A stretch of 64,000 nt of DNA, taken from Antedon bifida. Its lineage: Eukaryota > Echinodermata > Crinoidea > Comatulida > Antedonidae. The DNA lies in assembly GCA_963402885.1 (NCBI GenBank), contig OY727099.1:18061001-18125000 (forward strand). The letters run 5' to 3'. Below are positions 11,698 to 22,449 of the stretch, one piece after another; position 1 is the first letter of the stretch, and every line of letters starts with the position of its first letter. The translations under genes and the position numbers were made by a program. The notes under the pieces are model-generated. The model saw nothing but the letters and a program-made list of their open reading frames with translations, had not been told where the DNA came from and did not search any database.

Positions 11698-14600
11698 CTA
11701 AAATGCACAAATAGTGTAATCAATAAAGTGTAAATTGTTACCAATTTTTCTTCTTTTGGGTTCAACTATTTCTTCTATTATGCATGGCTGAGTGGTAATT
11801 GCATGTGACCGCATCATGGATGTTAACTGTCCAAGTCTGTCATGCATCCCAGCAACTGTTCTTTTCCTTTTATTAAGCGCGGCGTGAATAGACTCCCCAC
11901 CTTGCTCGCTAACCAGTCCCAGACCAAATCTCCAAGCCTTTAATTGGGGAATGACATGTTCCTCGAGCATATGTAATTTTGGAGATATACTTTTGTTGGT
12001 TTTTCGATATTCCTCCATAAAGTCTTTTATGGCTTCATCTGAATTTTTTTTTGTAGAAGAGAAAAGAAACAGTTACAGTGTGTTGTAGGAAAAGAAACAA
12101 TGGCATGTCTAAGGAATACCTTGAAAGGTAAGCATAATTACATTACCATTTTCTTGAATATCAACATCTGTGACAGGTTTTGAATGATTCAAGTTGTTGT
12201 GAACCCTAGAAAATTTTGAAAGGAGTGCATCGTACTTGGTGACCAATTCTTTTACTCTTTTGTCAATTAGCTGAATTTTTCCGATAGGAATCTCAGCTTC
12301 TTGAATTTTCATTTCATGTAGTGGAGCATTCACTAGTTCATTCCTAACATGGTCCTATTAAAAACAAATATACATTTTAAAAACTACAATTTTAATAATT
12401 AACAGTTGAAACAATATCAATTAAAAGAATAGTTAATTTACCTGACAACATTTATGAACATGGTTACCAATAAATGATTTACCATGATAGGCTTGCCGTT
12501 GGATGCGATTTTTTTGTAGCACACGTTCCAGTGATGTGACAATTGGACCCGTTCCAAATGGAAGCCCATTTTCCATGCATTTTGTCTGTAAAATAAAATA
12601 TAATACAAGTTTTGTCTTTACAGTATGTGTCTGGCAAGACGCATCTATGTCATTTATTGTTTGAGTAACTTACCAGTGACTCAATCTCTTCTCTCAATTT
12701 GACTATCTTTCCCACATTGGTAATTATGCTACCATCAACACTTCCTTTAAGATAGATTAATGGCATTGCATCCTCCATCTCAGTCAACTTTAATTTCTTT
12801 TCTTCAATCTTTTCTTTGATATCAATTTGTGTTTGGATCTGATGTTGAATTATTTTATCAAACTTTGATTCAGAAGTGTCATCAAGTTCTCCATTTTTCC
12901 TTAGGGAATATATGAGGCAATCTATGCTGTGCGCCTCCGTCTCTAGCATATCAAAGAGCTTCTTGAATATGCCCAATGACAAGTGCAGGCTAGGAACAGA
13001 CACCTAAAAGATATAAATTTTAATACCAACAGTGCCATATAATGAAGTAAGTACATTTGTTTCTCTAATATAAAGATAATTAAAAACAAAACTGATGTAC
13101 TTACATGATCTACCTCAATTGATACTAAGGGATTATTAACAACGCTCATGGAAACATCCTTAGATCGGCTTTCAATTCCGCCATCTTCCATAAACATTCT
13201 GTAGTTGGCTCTGATTGAAGCCAATGAGCGCTGTTTGGCGGGTGGTGCCTTTAATTGCATTTCTGCTTTTGGTTTTTCACAAAAGAGACAGCAGTATCGA
13301 GCTAAAAGTATTCAAATTTTTTCACAATGTTTAAAAATGCTAAAATATGCAGTAATACAGTATAAATAAAATTGGCTTAGAAAGATTTTGTATAAATTAA
13401 ATGATGATAAAATAATTTAATAGTTTACCATTTGGTCCATTTAATCCATAGAGTTTTGTTAAATACTCATAGTCCCCAAAACAGAAAACTCTCAGTGTGT
13501 AATTGCTGAAAGAAATTATACATATATTTTTATTTTGTTACTTATATACGCATCCACATAATTGTTAAGTTGATATACTAGTTGTATTCTTACCGCCATT
13601 TTTCCCCGTTCAAAGCAACAACTTGGTGGGCCACTTCCGGAAGAGTCCGGTTAATATTAAACATCATGTCAGGGGCATCAAATATTAGTATGACGATGAT
13701 GTTGTTAATTGAATTTGGTTTGGCGAGGCTACAAATCTGTACCTCAAATTTGGTACTTCCACCTCCCTTATCCCCGCCAAACTTTATCCAAATCTCGTTA
13801 TTATTGGGAGATAGGTTGTTCAGTCTGTAAAAAAATTTAGTAAATATTAATTCAGTTTATAATTAATTTCTTTTAACTTTTATTTCCATAGCAAAATCCA
13901 TATGAACAAAAGTAAAGTCCTAAAATGTAAGTTCTACACTTTGTAAGCACATATTTAAATTTAACTTCAGCGTACCTTGAGTGTTCATCAAGATATGAAA
14001 ATACAACTTTTTTAATGTTCTTCATTCTGACAGTAGGCGTTGATCTTAATTCTATCCCGTCTGGGGACGTCTCAGACCTAAAACATAGCATTTCCATTGT
14101 GGATTCAAAATAATCCCCAATGAGATCATTTTGCCGCTGCCGCATCCTTTTCTCTGATGGTATTGTCCCTTTCTCCACATATCTAGTACATAAAAAGGAT
14201 TAATAATGTAGTCTCACTTTATTACTAGACATACTTGACTGTGTCTAAAATGCCTGTATTCATGCATGGTTTTATTTAATCACATAATTGTTTGTTTACC
14301 TTCTTAGCTTTCGTAGCTGGTTCCATGCCAGATGGCAGTCTGACACCATTGCCAGAGCCTTATCTATATCTATAGACGAAGTTGATGCTATGTTGGCTGC
14401 TTTTAAGACCGCTTGACTCATATGTTTGGCTGAGTACACTTTCTGATGGAAATCACCAGCCTCACTATTGCCAACTGATTTTATGATGCTGCTTATGCTA
14501 TTTGCTCGTCTTGAAACAGTTCGAGAACTGGCCTTATCACTTGGGACTTTGGTGTTTGGTATGATAGCAATCTTTGCTGGCTGTAGATAAGAATTGTATT

Positions 14601-15535
14601 TATATGTTTTATGCTAACAATTCTGTTATAATAATATTAATCTACTTTTTATAACATGCAATATGATAATTACAGAATTTGTTTTAAAGTACTCACCCGA
14701 CCATTTGTTGCAATCAGCATTTCCTTACTTTTCTTAAGTTGATTGTAAACAACTTTTTCTGCAAACGTTTGTATTGTTTGGGAGACATGACTATCTTCTA
14801 GTGATTTCTCTAACACCGATACAGCTTTTGAAACATTATGATACACCACTTCTTTAGTTGTCTGGTGTTCACAAATATGTCTCTGATGTTCAGAGTATTT
14901 TATGAACATATTGCACGAGCATTGTAATTCTAGCGATTTCAGAGACTCTATTACAATTTGGGAGGCGGGTTTAAATTCCAGCATGTGCATTGGCTTTGCG
15001 CACACAAGACATGAACATACGTTAACATGGAGGGTACTAAACAAATTATACAGACAACTAGAACAATAGTGATGTGAACAGTTTGACTCAAGACTGTTGA
15101 AAGACAAAATCGAGTTGCATATTTGGCAAATGAAAGGTTCAGAATTGATTTTGTCATTGATTGTAAATTTTGATGGAATAATGTCGCATTCTGTTTCAGA
15201 AAATAATGTGTTGAGTTTTACTTGTTTTAGTCTTTTACCTGGTTTTGACTGTTCTGATAATAAATAACATGTGAAACATGATTGTTGTGTGTGTTGTCTC
15301 CAGATGTACCTTTTAGTTGTGCTAACCTTCTTGTTATAGCTTGAAAATTGACAGTTCTTGCAAATGAATGGTACCATGGTGGATGTACATCTTTGTTTTC
15401 ATGAGTTAAATCGATATTTAAAAATGTCAGGACGCTATCTTTTAGTTTAGTTACTTCAAATTTTCGCTGATTTCGTGTTAACTTGACACCACATACACGA
15501 CATAAATTACTCAATGCATATGTATGGTACTCCAT
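11698..15535 (-). CDS. RAG1L: RAG1-like transposase/recombinase, ten exons
   Basis: The exons, read leftward, are 15535-14697, 14580-14300, 14182-13976, 13824-13594, 13505-13429, 13301-13105, 13003-12674, 12585-12442, 12354-12147 and 12038-11698. All introns are GT-AG and the phases agree, giving about 950 residues; vertebrate RAG1 has about 1,040. The N-terminus has LCRVCG, DVHPP, FICKNC and W-x2-HT-x2-SCFTC, matching the zinc-binding dimerisation region of RAG1. A RING finger follows (PFICQICN, CSHHYCSSC, CSCLVC) and then a C2H2 motif (CSC...HQRHICEH). The core has GGDKGGG (Asp ~461), AKPNS, FDAPD (Asp ~492), a YCCLFC zinc site, LHMLEEHV with the RAG1 His-x4-His spacing, and SEQGGE (Glu ~887). 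All three catalytic carboxylates are therefore present. Exon 7 adds a charged coiled coil. One frameshift lies within exon 1 near 15377, between DVHPP and FICKNC. The family could be RAG1L proper or the N-RAG-TP/Chapaev side of the lineage. Confidence 0.88.
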
Positions 15536-15599
15536 TTCACAAGACAATAAATAACAGTAACATACCACATACAGTCAATGCAAAACCAATACACAATTC

Positions 15600-16198
15600 T
15601 TTAAAATAATATATAATTAACTTTGCTCTAGGCCTATTTTTACCTATAAAATCACTGGAATTTTGAACAGAAATAAGTCAATTTCAAATTTAGCTCAAAT
15701 CAATTTGAAAGTAGACGTCAGCCTGAATTTTGAGCTAAATAAAGAATAAAGTCTCCGCTTTCACTTGGAATTAACGGTGTTGCTCGAAAAAATTGCAGAG
15801 ATTTGCTATCAGACGATCAAAAGCTTGAACTTACCGCGACGATAAACTTTCGCCGTGAGGGCGCTATTTATGTATATTTTCGGCTTTTGAAACTATCGCA
15901 AACATCGTTAAAATTTCGCTTTTTTAATAATATTTTTTAATCCTAGACCATTTTCCCTAATACAAAATACAATAATAAAGCAAACACTGTAAGATTCGAG
16001 GAAAACTTTATTAATTGGTCATTGTAAGACTGTATTTACTTCGTATAATACACTTTCTGTTTATAGCTAGCTAATGTAAACATTTCGCTTGATGTTGGTG
16101 GGCTATAAATAGCTGCTCAAGGCTCGCGCCAGGCGTATCAATCAAAAGCGCGTTGTAAACACTTTGTGTCTCGGATATCGCGTTTGAAACTGCCGTGG
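15600..16198. promoter_or_regulatory. Candidate bidirectional promoter
   Basis: The RAG1-like gene (minus) and the plus-strand gene at 16199 diverge from here. On the minus strand a likely untranslated exon ends at 15835 with a GTAAGT donor (GTCGCG|GTAAGT), and the matching acceptor may be TTAAAG near 15600. CpG-containing patches at 15835-15860 and 16110-16200 contrast with the AT-rich surroundings. No TATA assignment is attempted. Confidence 0.35.
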
Positions 16199-16864
16199 AT
16201 GACGGGGAGAATGGATCAGGTACTATATCATCACATTTCATAAAAAGGAAAATAATGAATCCATAACAGCAACCTAAACTACAATACTGTATTTCATTAT
16301 AAGTGTTCTTGTCTGTGGATGATTAACACAAAGTAGCATTAATTAAAAATATTATTACCAGTGATGAACAAGATTTAAAATGAATTTAACACAACTAATC
16401 ATCATCTATATTATCTTAATTTGTTTTGGGAGAACCCAATGTCCAACGTGAAGAAAGTGGACTGTGCACTTCTACCGCCTTGTGCGAACACCTTACATAA
16501 CAAATTGCAAAGGGCACATTTTATCAGCATTCTGTGGGGAAATGCCGACTCTGCACATCCAGGACATGGCTTGAATCCTCTCAATTACGGATGGAAGGAA
16601 AGCAACGGATGCTATATTCCTGACTGGTATTTTGGACATGCAATGCCAGATTCTCTTTTTCACGAAGAGGAAGATGTTACAGTGAATGTCCAGAGTGTCC
16701 AGCCAGATGTTGCTGCTGAGTATGACGATGATGATGACGATTCATCTTTCGAAATTGCTTGGAGTGATGATTCAGAGATTCAGAAAGTGAAACAGAGAAT
16801 TGACATTAATATCAATAATCATGAAGACATTTTAATAGCGACTTTACTCACTCACAATGTATAA
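16199..16864 (+). CDS. TE-associated 'LPPC...GW' protein, C-terminal block
   Basis: Main exon 16433-16864 encodes CALLPPCANTLHNKLQRAHF, then ILWGNAD, then LNPLNYGWKESNGCY and IPDWYFGHAMPDSLF, and ends in an acidic tail with a run of seven Asp. The pattern LPPC-x-L-x-RA(H/N)(F/Y)-x-W, then P-x-GW, then a W-F/M-G block is one I recall from the C-terminus of an uncharacterised invertebrate mobile-element protein family. A short upstream exon (ATG at 16199, donor after GATCAG at 16219) joins in phase and would give a ~151-residue product with its own start. Alternatively this is the last exon of a gene whose earlier exon is at 10321. Not a RAG2-like protein: no kelch repeats or PHD finger are seen. 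Function unknown. Confidence 0.5.
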
Positions 16865-17089
16865 TTATCCTATGATCTGCCGCTGGCCGGCCTTACCGTA
16901 CGCATATTAACATTTGACAGAGTCATTGCGTTATTGCTTGCTTTGTGAATGTATAGGTACCTACCGTAATCATTTCATTTTAAACATGGTTCATGTACTG
17001 TATTTTAGCCCAATTTATCACAATGTTCACGGGGAAAACATTTTGTGAATACTGTACAGGCCTATGACAGGTCATACAGTGGGTATGTG

Positions 17090-18197
17090 TCGAGCAAAAT
17101 ACTTTTTATACTTTGTTTGTTAATTTTAAGATGATTTTATGTTGTATCCAATGTTTGATCAGCCCAAATCTGGGGACCCCTTTGTTATGGATGTAGGGAA
17201 GGGGGTGTTATGAAGGCCTCGTGCAGATCATGCAAATAATTTGGCTAAATACTAGTGTGTTTGTTTGTTGGTATCTCCGTTACCTGATCTAGCCCAAATT
17301 TAGGACCCCTTTGGGTGTGTCTGGCGGGGCTAATACAGTGGATAATTTGTCTGGCAGGGGTCATTATGTACTCTGTTAAATGTACCTAGTCATTTAAACT
17401 TAGTTTTATGTGGTACTTTCCATATTTATTTTTGCCCAATTATATTACAGTGTAACAGGGGAAACTTTCGGGGGTGTCTGGCGGGACATATACGGCGGAT
17501 AATTTGTCTGGCAATGCACTTTTTATAGTTAGTAGAGTATGTTTGTTAATTCTAAGTTGATTTTATTTGGTATCTCCAAAACATGATCTAGCCCAAATTT
17601 AGGACCCCTTAGGGCGTGTCTGGCGGGGCTAATACAGTGGATAATTTGTATGGCAAGGGGTCATTCTGTACCCTGTTAAATGTACCTAGTCATTTAAACT
17701 TGGTTTCTTGTGGTACTTTCCATATTTATTTTGGCCCAATTATATTACAGTGTAACAGGGGGAAACTTTTGGGGGTGTCTGGCGGGACATATACGGCGGA
17801 TAATTTGTCTGGCAATTTACTTTTTATACTTAGTAGAGTATGTTTGTTAATTCTAAGTTGATTTTATTTGGTATCTCCAAAACATGATCTAGCCCAAATT
17901 TAGTGACCCTTTTGGGCGTGTCTGGCGGGGCTAATACAGTGGATAATTTGTCTGGCAATGCACTTTTTATACATAGTAGAGTATGTTTGTTAATTCTAAG
18001 TTGCTTTTATGTGGTATCTCCCAAAACATGATCTAGCCCATTTTTCTGACCCTTATTTGGTGCCCCAGGGGGCACACCCAGCAGGGGGACCCCGGCAGAC
18101 GTCCATATATTGATATATTGTGTTACGTAATAAATATTCCTGTACTCGGATATTGGTACCTTGTTCGCTTGATCGAAATGCGCTTGGCTGCCGGTCT
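17090..18197. repeat. Right inverted arm with ~300-bp tandem units
   Basis: Reverse complement of the left arm. GGCTAATACAGTGGATAATT recurs at about 17325, 17627 and 17930, the same ~300-bp period. The innermost ~200 bp (17090-17290) is a degenerate unit interrupted by foreign sequence, so the right arm is slightly longer than the left. Confidence 0.85.
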
Positions 18198-18660
18198 ATA
18201 TTCAACACGCTTACGAGAAGTGTGTTGTAGGCTGTGTTTATACAACACCCTAATAGACTCTCTTTTCCCAGACATGCTTTGGGTTGTCGATCGAGGATGA
18301 ACCTATTCCCAGTCTTTGGGTCGTCGAGCATGGACCTATAATACATTATGTCGAGTTAACAAATTCTCATTTCTGTCGGCTAGAAAAAGCTTCGCGTGTG
18401 GTAACTGGGCGGATCCAGACATTATCCAACGATAAAAAGGGCACATCAGATATTGAGTATTTGAGCCACAGCCCCCCATGGTGGGGGTTGTGGCGAAGCG
18501 AATTTTGTTACAGGACACACTTAGATGGCCGGAAATGGTACTCTCGCATGCAAAATTCATGATAAATGGCACCTTTCTAGTTCGCCGGAAATGACACTTT
18601 ATTAGCGCGCTAGCTAGCAAACAGCAAGGTGAGCATAGCCTAAGCCTAAGCACGCGGCGA

Positions 18661-18989
18661 CTAACAATAGATACATCTTTTTTTGTTGCGTTCAATGCAA
18701 ACGTTGGGGAAGTCCCAGATGAACGTACTTCCGATACGGTCATAAATGACCTCGTCGGCGGCGGCGGGTAAAAAAGTAGGTGGTCCAGAGCTTGAGGTAT
18801 CTAGGCCTTGCTGATCATTATTACAGACTTCAGCGGCGGCGGGTAAAAAAATGGGTGGTCCAGAGGTATCTAGCTGATCATCATTATTACTAGTATGTAA
18901 CAACCAGCCACTTAGTTTGACACAATGTTTGGCTTTTTCTGCCAAATCTTGCTGTTTGCGCTTTCTCCCTCTCTCTCCTTACGAGGCAT
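18661..18989 (-). pseudogene. N-terminal fragment of an unidentified nuclear/TE protein
   Basis: The ATG at 18989 starts MPRKERE. A CT/GA microsatellite then breaks the frame, and a second frame gives RKRKQQDLAEKAKHCVKL followed by two copies of a GPP(I/T)FLPAAA block. The basic start and the AEKAK-C-KL phrase resemble the N-termini of hAT-type zinc-finger transposases, but the evidence is thin. It lies outside the RAG1-like element, about 460 bp beyond its right end. Confidence 0.3.
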
Positions 18990-20845
18990 CTTGAAAATAG
19001 CGCGAAAAAAGTTTACATGCGCCCTCTGTAGTATGTGAAACGATCTATTTTTAGAAGTTTAAGTAGTAGATCATCACGCGTCACCACCTCTCACGATGCT
19101 CTTTGATCGGCCGCCGTAACTTAACATCGCGCGCATTGTGATAAATTTCTGTTTTTATTTTTGGGGTCAGTGTAGCCTACTCTGTGCATACTAATATACA
19201 CACAAATATGTCACACGAATAAAATATTGAACCTCTAAAAAAAGGACACCCTTAAAATTTAGGGGGTCCGGTTGATGATTCCTCACTGGACGAAAATTAA
19301 TTTTTGTAAATAATATCTAATCTGTTATAGCACACAACAACCACACAAGCTACCCAGCGATTTTAAAACATAACAGTTGCTGGTCAGAAGTTTTGCAGCA
19401 AAGTCAAAACTGGTGCCGAATATTATGAACATGTACAACGGTCATTGATAAACCCTCTTTTGTTTCTGTATAAAAATTGCCATCATATAATGTGTGAGGA
19501 AAAATATTCACTCACACCTGACTTCCTTAAGTTAGACACACGAAAAGGAAGAATAATTTAACAATCCATCACACAAGCCATCACCTTCTTACCAAAGATG
19601 AGATGCTCAGCAAAGACACGTTTAATAAAGCAGCCCTTACGCCCTTACGTTAAACCATGGATTAAAGAATAGAAGGATATGCATCGACGGTGACATCAAA
19701 CGATTTTACAACGCGCTTGCCTATACTAAAGCACTGCTGCCAATCAAACAAACACGCTCATTGAACTCCGTGTCTCTAACCGCGGCCCTCTGTAAAACGC
19801 TGCGAATCAACTGTTACCTTTTTTGAGACCAAAACGTAACCATGTAGAAATCGTATGCGCAGTCTGAATGTTCTATTGACATGTCTGCGTCGATGATTAA
19901 TTGACAACAACAATATATTGCTGAATAATTCTGTTTTAGTTTCATCACAATCGGACTACGAAAAGTTCACTTTCTTACGACTAGTAATTTTAAGTAGTTA
20001 GTAATATTAATAAAATATGCAATTTTTATATTTGAATTATCATTATTTGCCTGCCATCTTCTGTCATTAAAAATTGCGTTAATCTATAGAATATTAAATT
20101 ATGCATTTGACCATGTATGTTGTTAGCGTGGCCGGTGTTCACCCATACAACAATCGTGTTTTTAATATATGGCTAAGCAGTGGTTTCTTCATAAATCTCC
20201 TTAATTATCGATGTGATTATATTTAAATTGTAGTGCCTGGTGATTGGCTAGTGGTTATGTCATCCACACCACATCCAATCATCGGGTCTAATTGAATGAA
20301 AACAGCGATCCCTGATCCGGGATTGGCTGGCTATGTATAGTTGCGATTCGTTTATACCTAGCGGTCGTTTTGAAAAGTACACGCAGGGCAAACTTAATCA
20401 CGAAAAAACGAAGTACCTATTATTATTCACACAAGAAGTAAGACAACGGTGAGTATATATATCATGTTTACACGTTGTATCTACTACACTTAAGATTAGC
20501 CTAGGCCTACCTAGGCAGTATCAATGTCGGCAAATCATATGGTTTACTAGTAAGCCTAGAAGAAAAGGCCTAGGCCTAGTATCCTTGCTGATTTTGTAAT
20601 TTTACATGTAGGGCTAGGCCTAGGCCTAGGCCGATACAACAAATAGTTATTGTCTCAGATGTAGGGCTACTACAGGTCATAAAATGCTACTTTAATGTCA
20701 TAAAAACATTAGCGTAGATCAATCGCGGCAGAAACCTATACTAATTACAATTATAGCATTTACAATTCCTCATCAGAAAGGTTATAACTAAATTTGTCGT
20801 ATGAATTGTTCGTCGCCGTTGTTGCTAGCGCTAAAACATCATGCC
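18990..20845. other. No gene seen
   Basis: Mixed AT-rich sequence with many TAGGCCTA words from 20500 on. A CpG-containing patch at 20330-20450 ends in CAACGGTGAGTATA, a plausible donor, and may be the untranslated first exon of the LINE or of a host transcript. Nothing else is supported. Confidence 0.4.
19649..19689. repeat. 41-bp inverted repeat, partner at 21020-21060
   Basis: TTAAACCATGGATTAAAGAA followed by TAGAAGGATATGCATCGACG reappears as its reverse complement at 21020-21060 with about three differences. The ~1.37-kb span between them has no coding signal. These may be the ends of a small transposon or two copies of a shared repeat in opposite orientation. Confidence 0.6.
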
Positions 20846-21164
20846 ACCAAAGAACGCGCGAAAGAAGCGTAGCCAACAAGGTTAGATGTCGTTGCACATG
20901 TGCAGTAAACAATATATTAGGCACGCGACCGTTTCGTTGTTACCATGCGGTTAATTAAACTGATAACATTGTGGGCGGTCCGCGGTCTGTCGGCGAGAGT
21001 CAAGGAACCCTTGATCTCACGTCGATGCATATCCTTCTATTCTTTAATCCATGGTTAAACAGATTCCTTCATGGAGAGCGGACACGGATAGAAAAGTGCT
21101 GCGGAAATTACATACTTTATGAATTATTTTGCTCTATTTTACTGGTTTTCCCAATTTTAAAACC
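20846..21164 (+). other. Probable LINE 5' region
   Basis: Sequence just ahead of the LINE ORF1 start. A short ATG frame near 20840 (MPPKNARKKRSQQ, followed by GTTAGATG) could be a small exon or chance. No promoter was identified. Confidence 0.3.
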
Positions 21165-21346
21165 ATGACTACCAACGAGGCCAGTAGTAGACGAACCCGC
21201 AGTAGCCAATCGGACCAGCCACCTGTAGACAATGAGGTAAACATGCATACGTTGCATGCATTGTTAACCAAATTGGACGCTGATATGAACTCCCGGTTTG
21301 ACGCGCTATCGTCTCAAATGACCAAGGTGAATGCAGACATTAAAGG
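21165..21346 (+). pseudogene. LINE ORF1, N-terminal part
   Basis: The ATG at 21165 opens MTTNEASSRRTRSSQ, then LHALLTKLDADMNSRF and QMTKVNADIKG, a Ser/Arg-rich head and coiled coil typical of LINE ORF1 proteins. The frame continues after a 4.85-kb insertion at 26204: the duplicated target ACATTAAAGG ends this part and starts the next. ORF1 proteins bind the element's RNA; the RNA-binding part is in the second segment. Confidence 0.65.
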
Positions 21347-21611
21347 GGTTGTAACAAAGTGCGAGGCACGCGAGGCAGGGAAGGCATGCGAGGCAAGTCA
21401 GAAATTTATGCGAGGCATCGTTTTACCATCATCAAAAAATGCGAGGCATCATTTTATCATTTCTCAAAATTGCGAGGCAGGAAATCACCGAAATTGAAGT
21501 AGCCAGGCCTAGGCCCGCTAGGCTAGTTCCCTTTTGCACCTGCCTTGTATTTTAACCAACTTTATCCTGAATACCACAGCTTAAAATTAGTAGGCCTACT
21601 TTAATGAAGAA

Positions 21612-22251
21612 AAATCACATAAAAGTAACAATAAATCCATTAAATTGGTGATTTTACAGACGTTTTTCTCGCATACTGCGAATTTCGCACACTCAATTTT
21701 CAATATTTTGGTTTCTATGGAACGCCAAAAGAGCAAAATTAATTAGAGGGCTAAAAACTCTGTGGAATCCATATATTTAACGCATTATTTGGTGAAAATC
21801 ACGTACAATTTCAATAGATTTTGTCACTGTCAGTAAGGAAAAATGTTACTGTTGATACTGTACACGGTTTCATTAACCTTTTAAAGAATAAAATAGAAAA
21901 ATTCATCATAATATCCTTAGTAGGATGTCTTAGGTCTAGACTAGGTAGTGATGTTGATTTAGGATCGATTATTATTCTTTGAAAACAGAACAGTATCAGC
22001 AGTAACATATTAAAGCATTTTTATTGACAAATTAACAAATATATTGAAATAAAACGTGTTTTTCACCAATAAATGCATGAGAAATTGACGCATTCCACTG
22101 AGTTTTAGTCCTCTATTATCGTTGCTCTTTTGGCGCTCCATAGAAACAAAAATATTGAACAGTGAATAAGTGAAATTCGCGAACAGTGTGGCGAGAAACA
22201 CGCCTGTAAAATCATTAATTTAGGGATTTATTTGTTAACTTTTTAAGTGAT
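21612..22251. mobile_element. Hairpin MITE, arms ~260 bp
   Basis: AATCACATAAAAGTAACAAT and the following ~240 bases reappear inverted up to 22251. For example TTTCTATGGAACGCCAAAAG at ~21712 pairs with CTTTTGGCGCTCCATAGAAA at ~22128. The arms have diverged noticeably (perhaps 85 % by eye). It lies inside the larger foldback element. Confidence 0.7.
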
Positions 22252-22449
22252 TCGGTCTGGTATCACTATGCTTAGCACGCGACTTATGGCTGTTGGCTTT
22301 GTTAAATATTACACCAATTATTGTTATATCAAAATCGATTAAATTATTTTCTACATAGGCCTGTTATCTAGGTTAGGGCGAAGCATATTAGCTAAAGTTT
22401 AATTTTAGGCCTGGTATTACAATTGTCGGACCTAAGTCTTTTTTCACAC

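Larger units (their letters stand above)
8546..18197. mobile_element. RAG1-like transposon with long tandem-repeat inverted arms
   Basis: The two ends read AGACCGGCAGCCAAGCGC inward on opposite strands (8546 rightward, 18197 leftward) and stay closely matched for about 1 kb. Between the arms lie the RAG1-like gene (minus) and parts of a second protein (plus). ATATT follows the right end at 18198-18202 and occurs at 8539-8543, two bases off the left end. This is a possible 5-bp target duplication, the size used by RAG and Transib elements. Comparing the outer ~240 bp of the arms by eye gave only about four differences, so the insertion or arm homogenisation looks recent. The long arms made of direct repeats recall foldback elements, such as the sea urchin TU class, rather than typical short-TIR Transib/RAG elements. 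Confidence 0.75.

Noticed and set aside
8800-18000. TACAGTG/CACTGTA words in every arm unit of the RAG1-like element, similar to the RSS heptamer CACAGTG
   Set aside because: They lie within internal repeats, not at the element ends, and I saw no associated A-rich nonamer at a 12- or 23-base spacing. One mismatch in seven is easily chance.
18300-18743. Open frames on both strands beside the RAG1-like element
   Set aside because: Mutually overlapping, no domain, no supporting splice sites.
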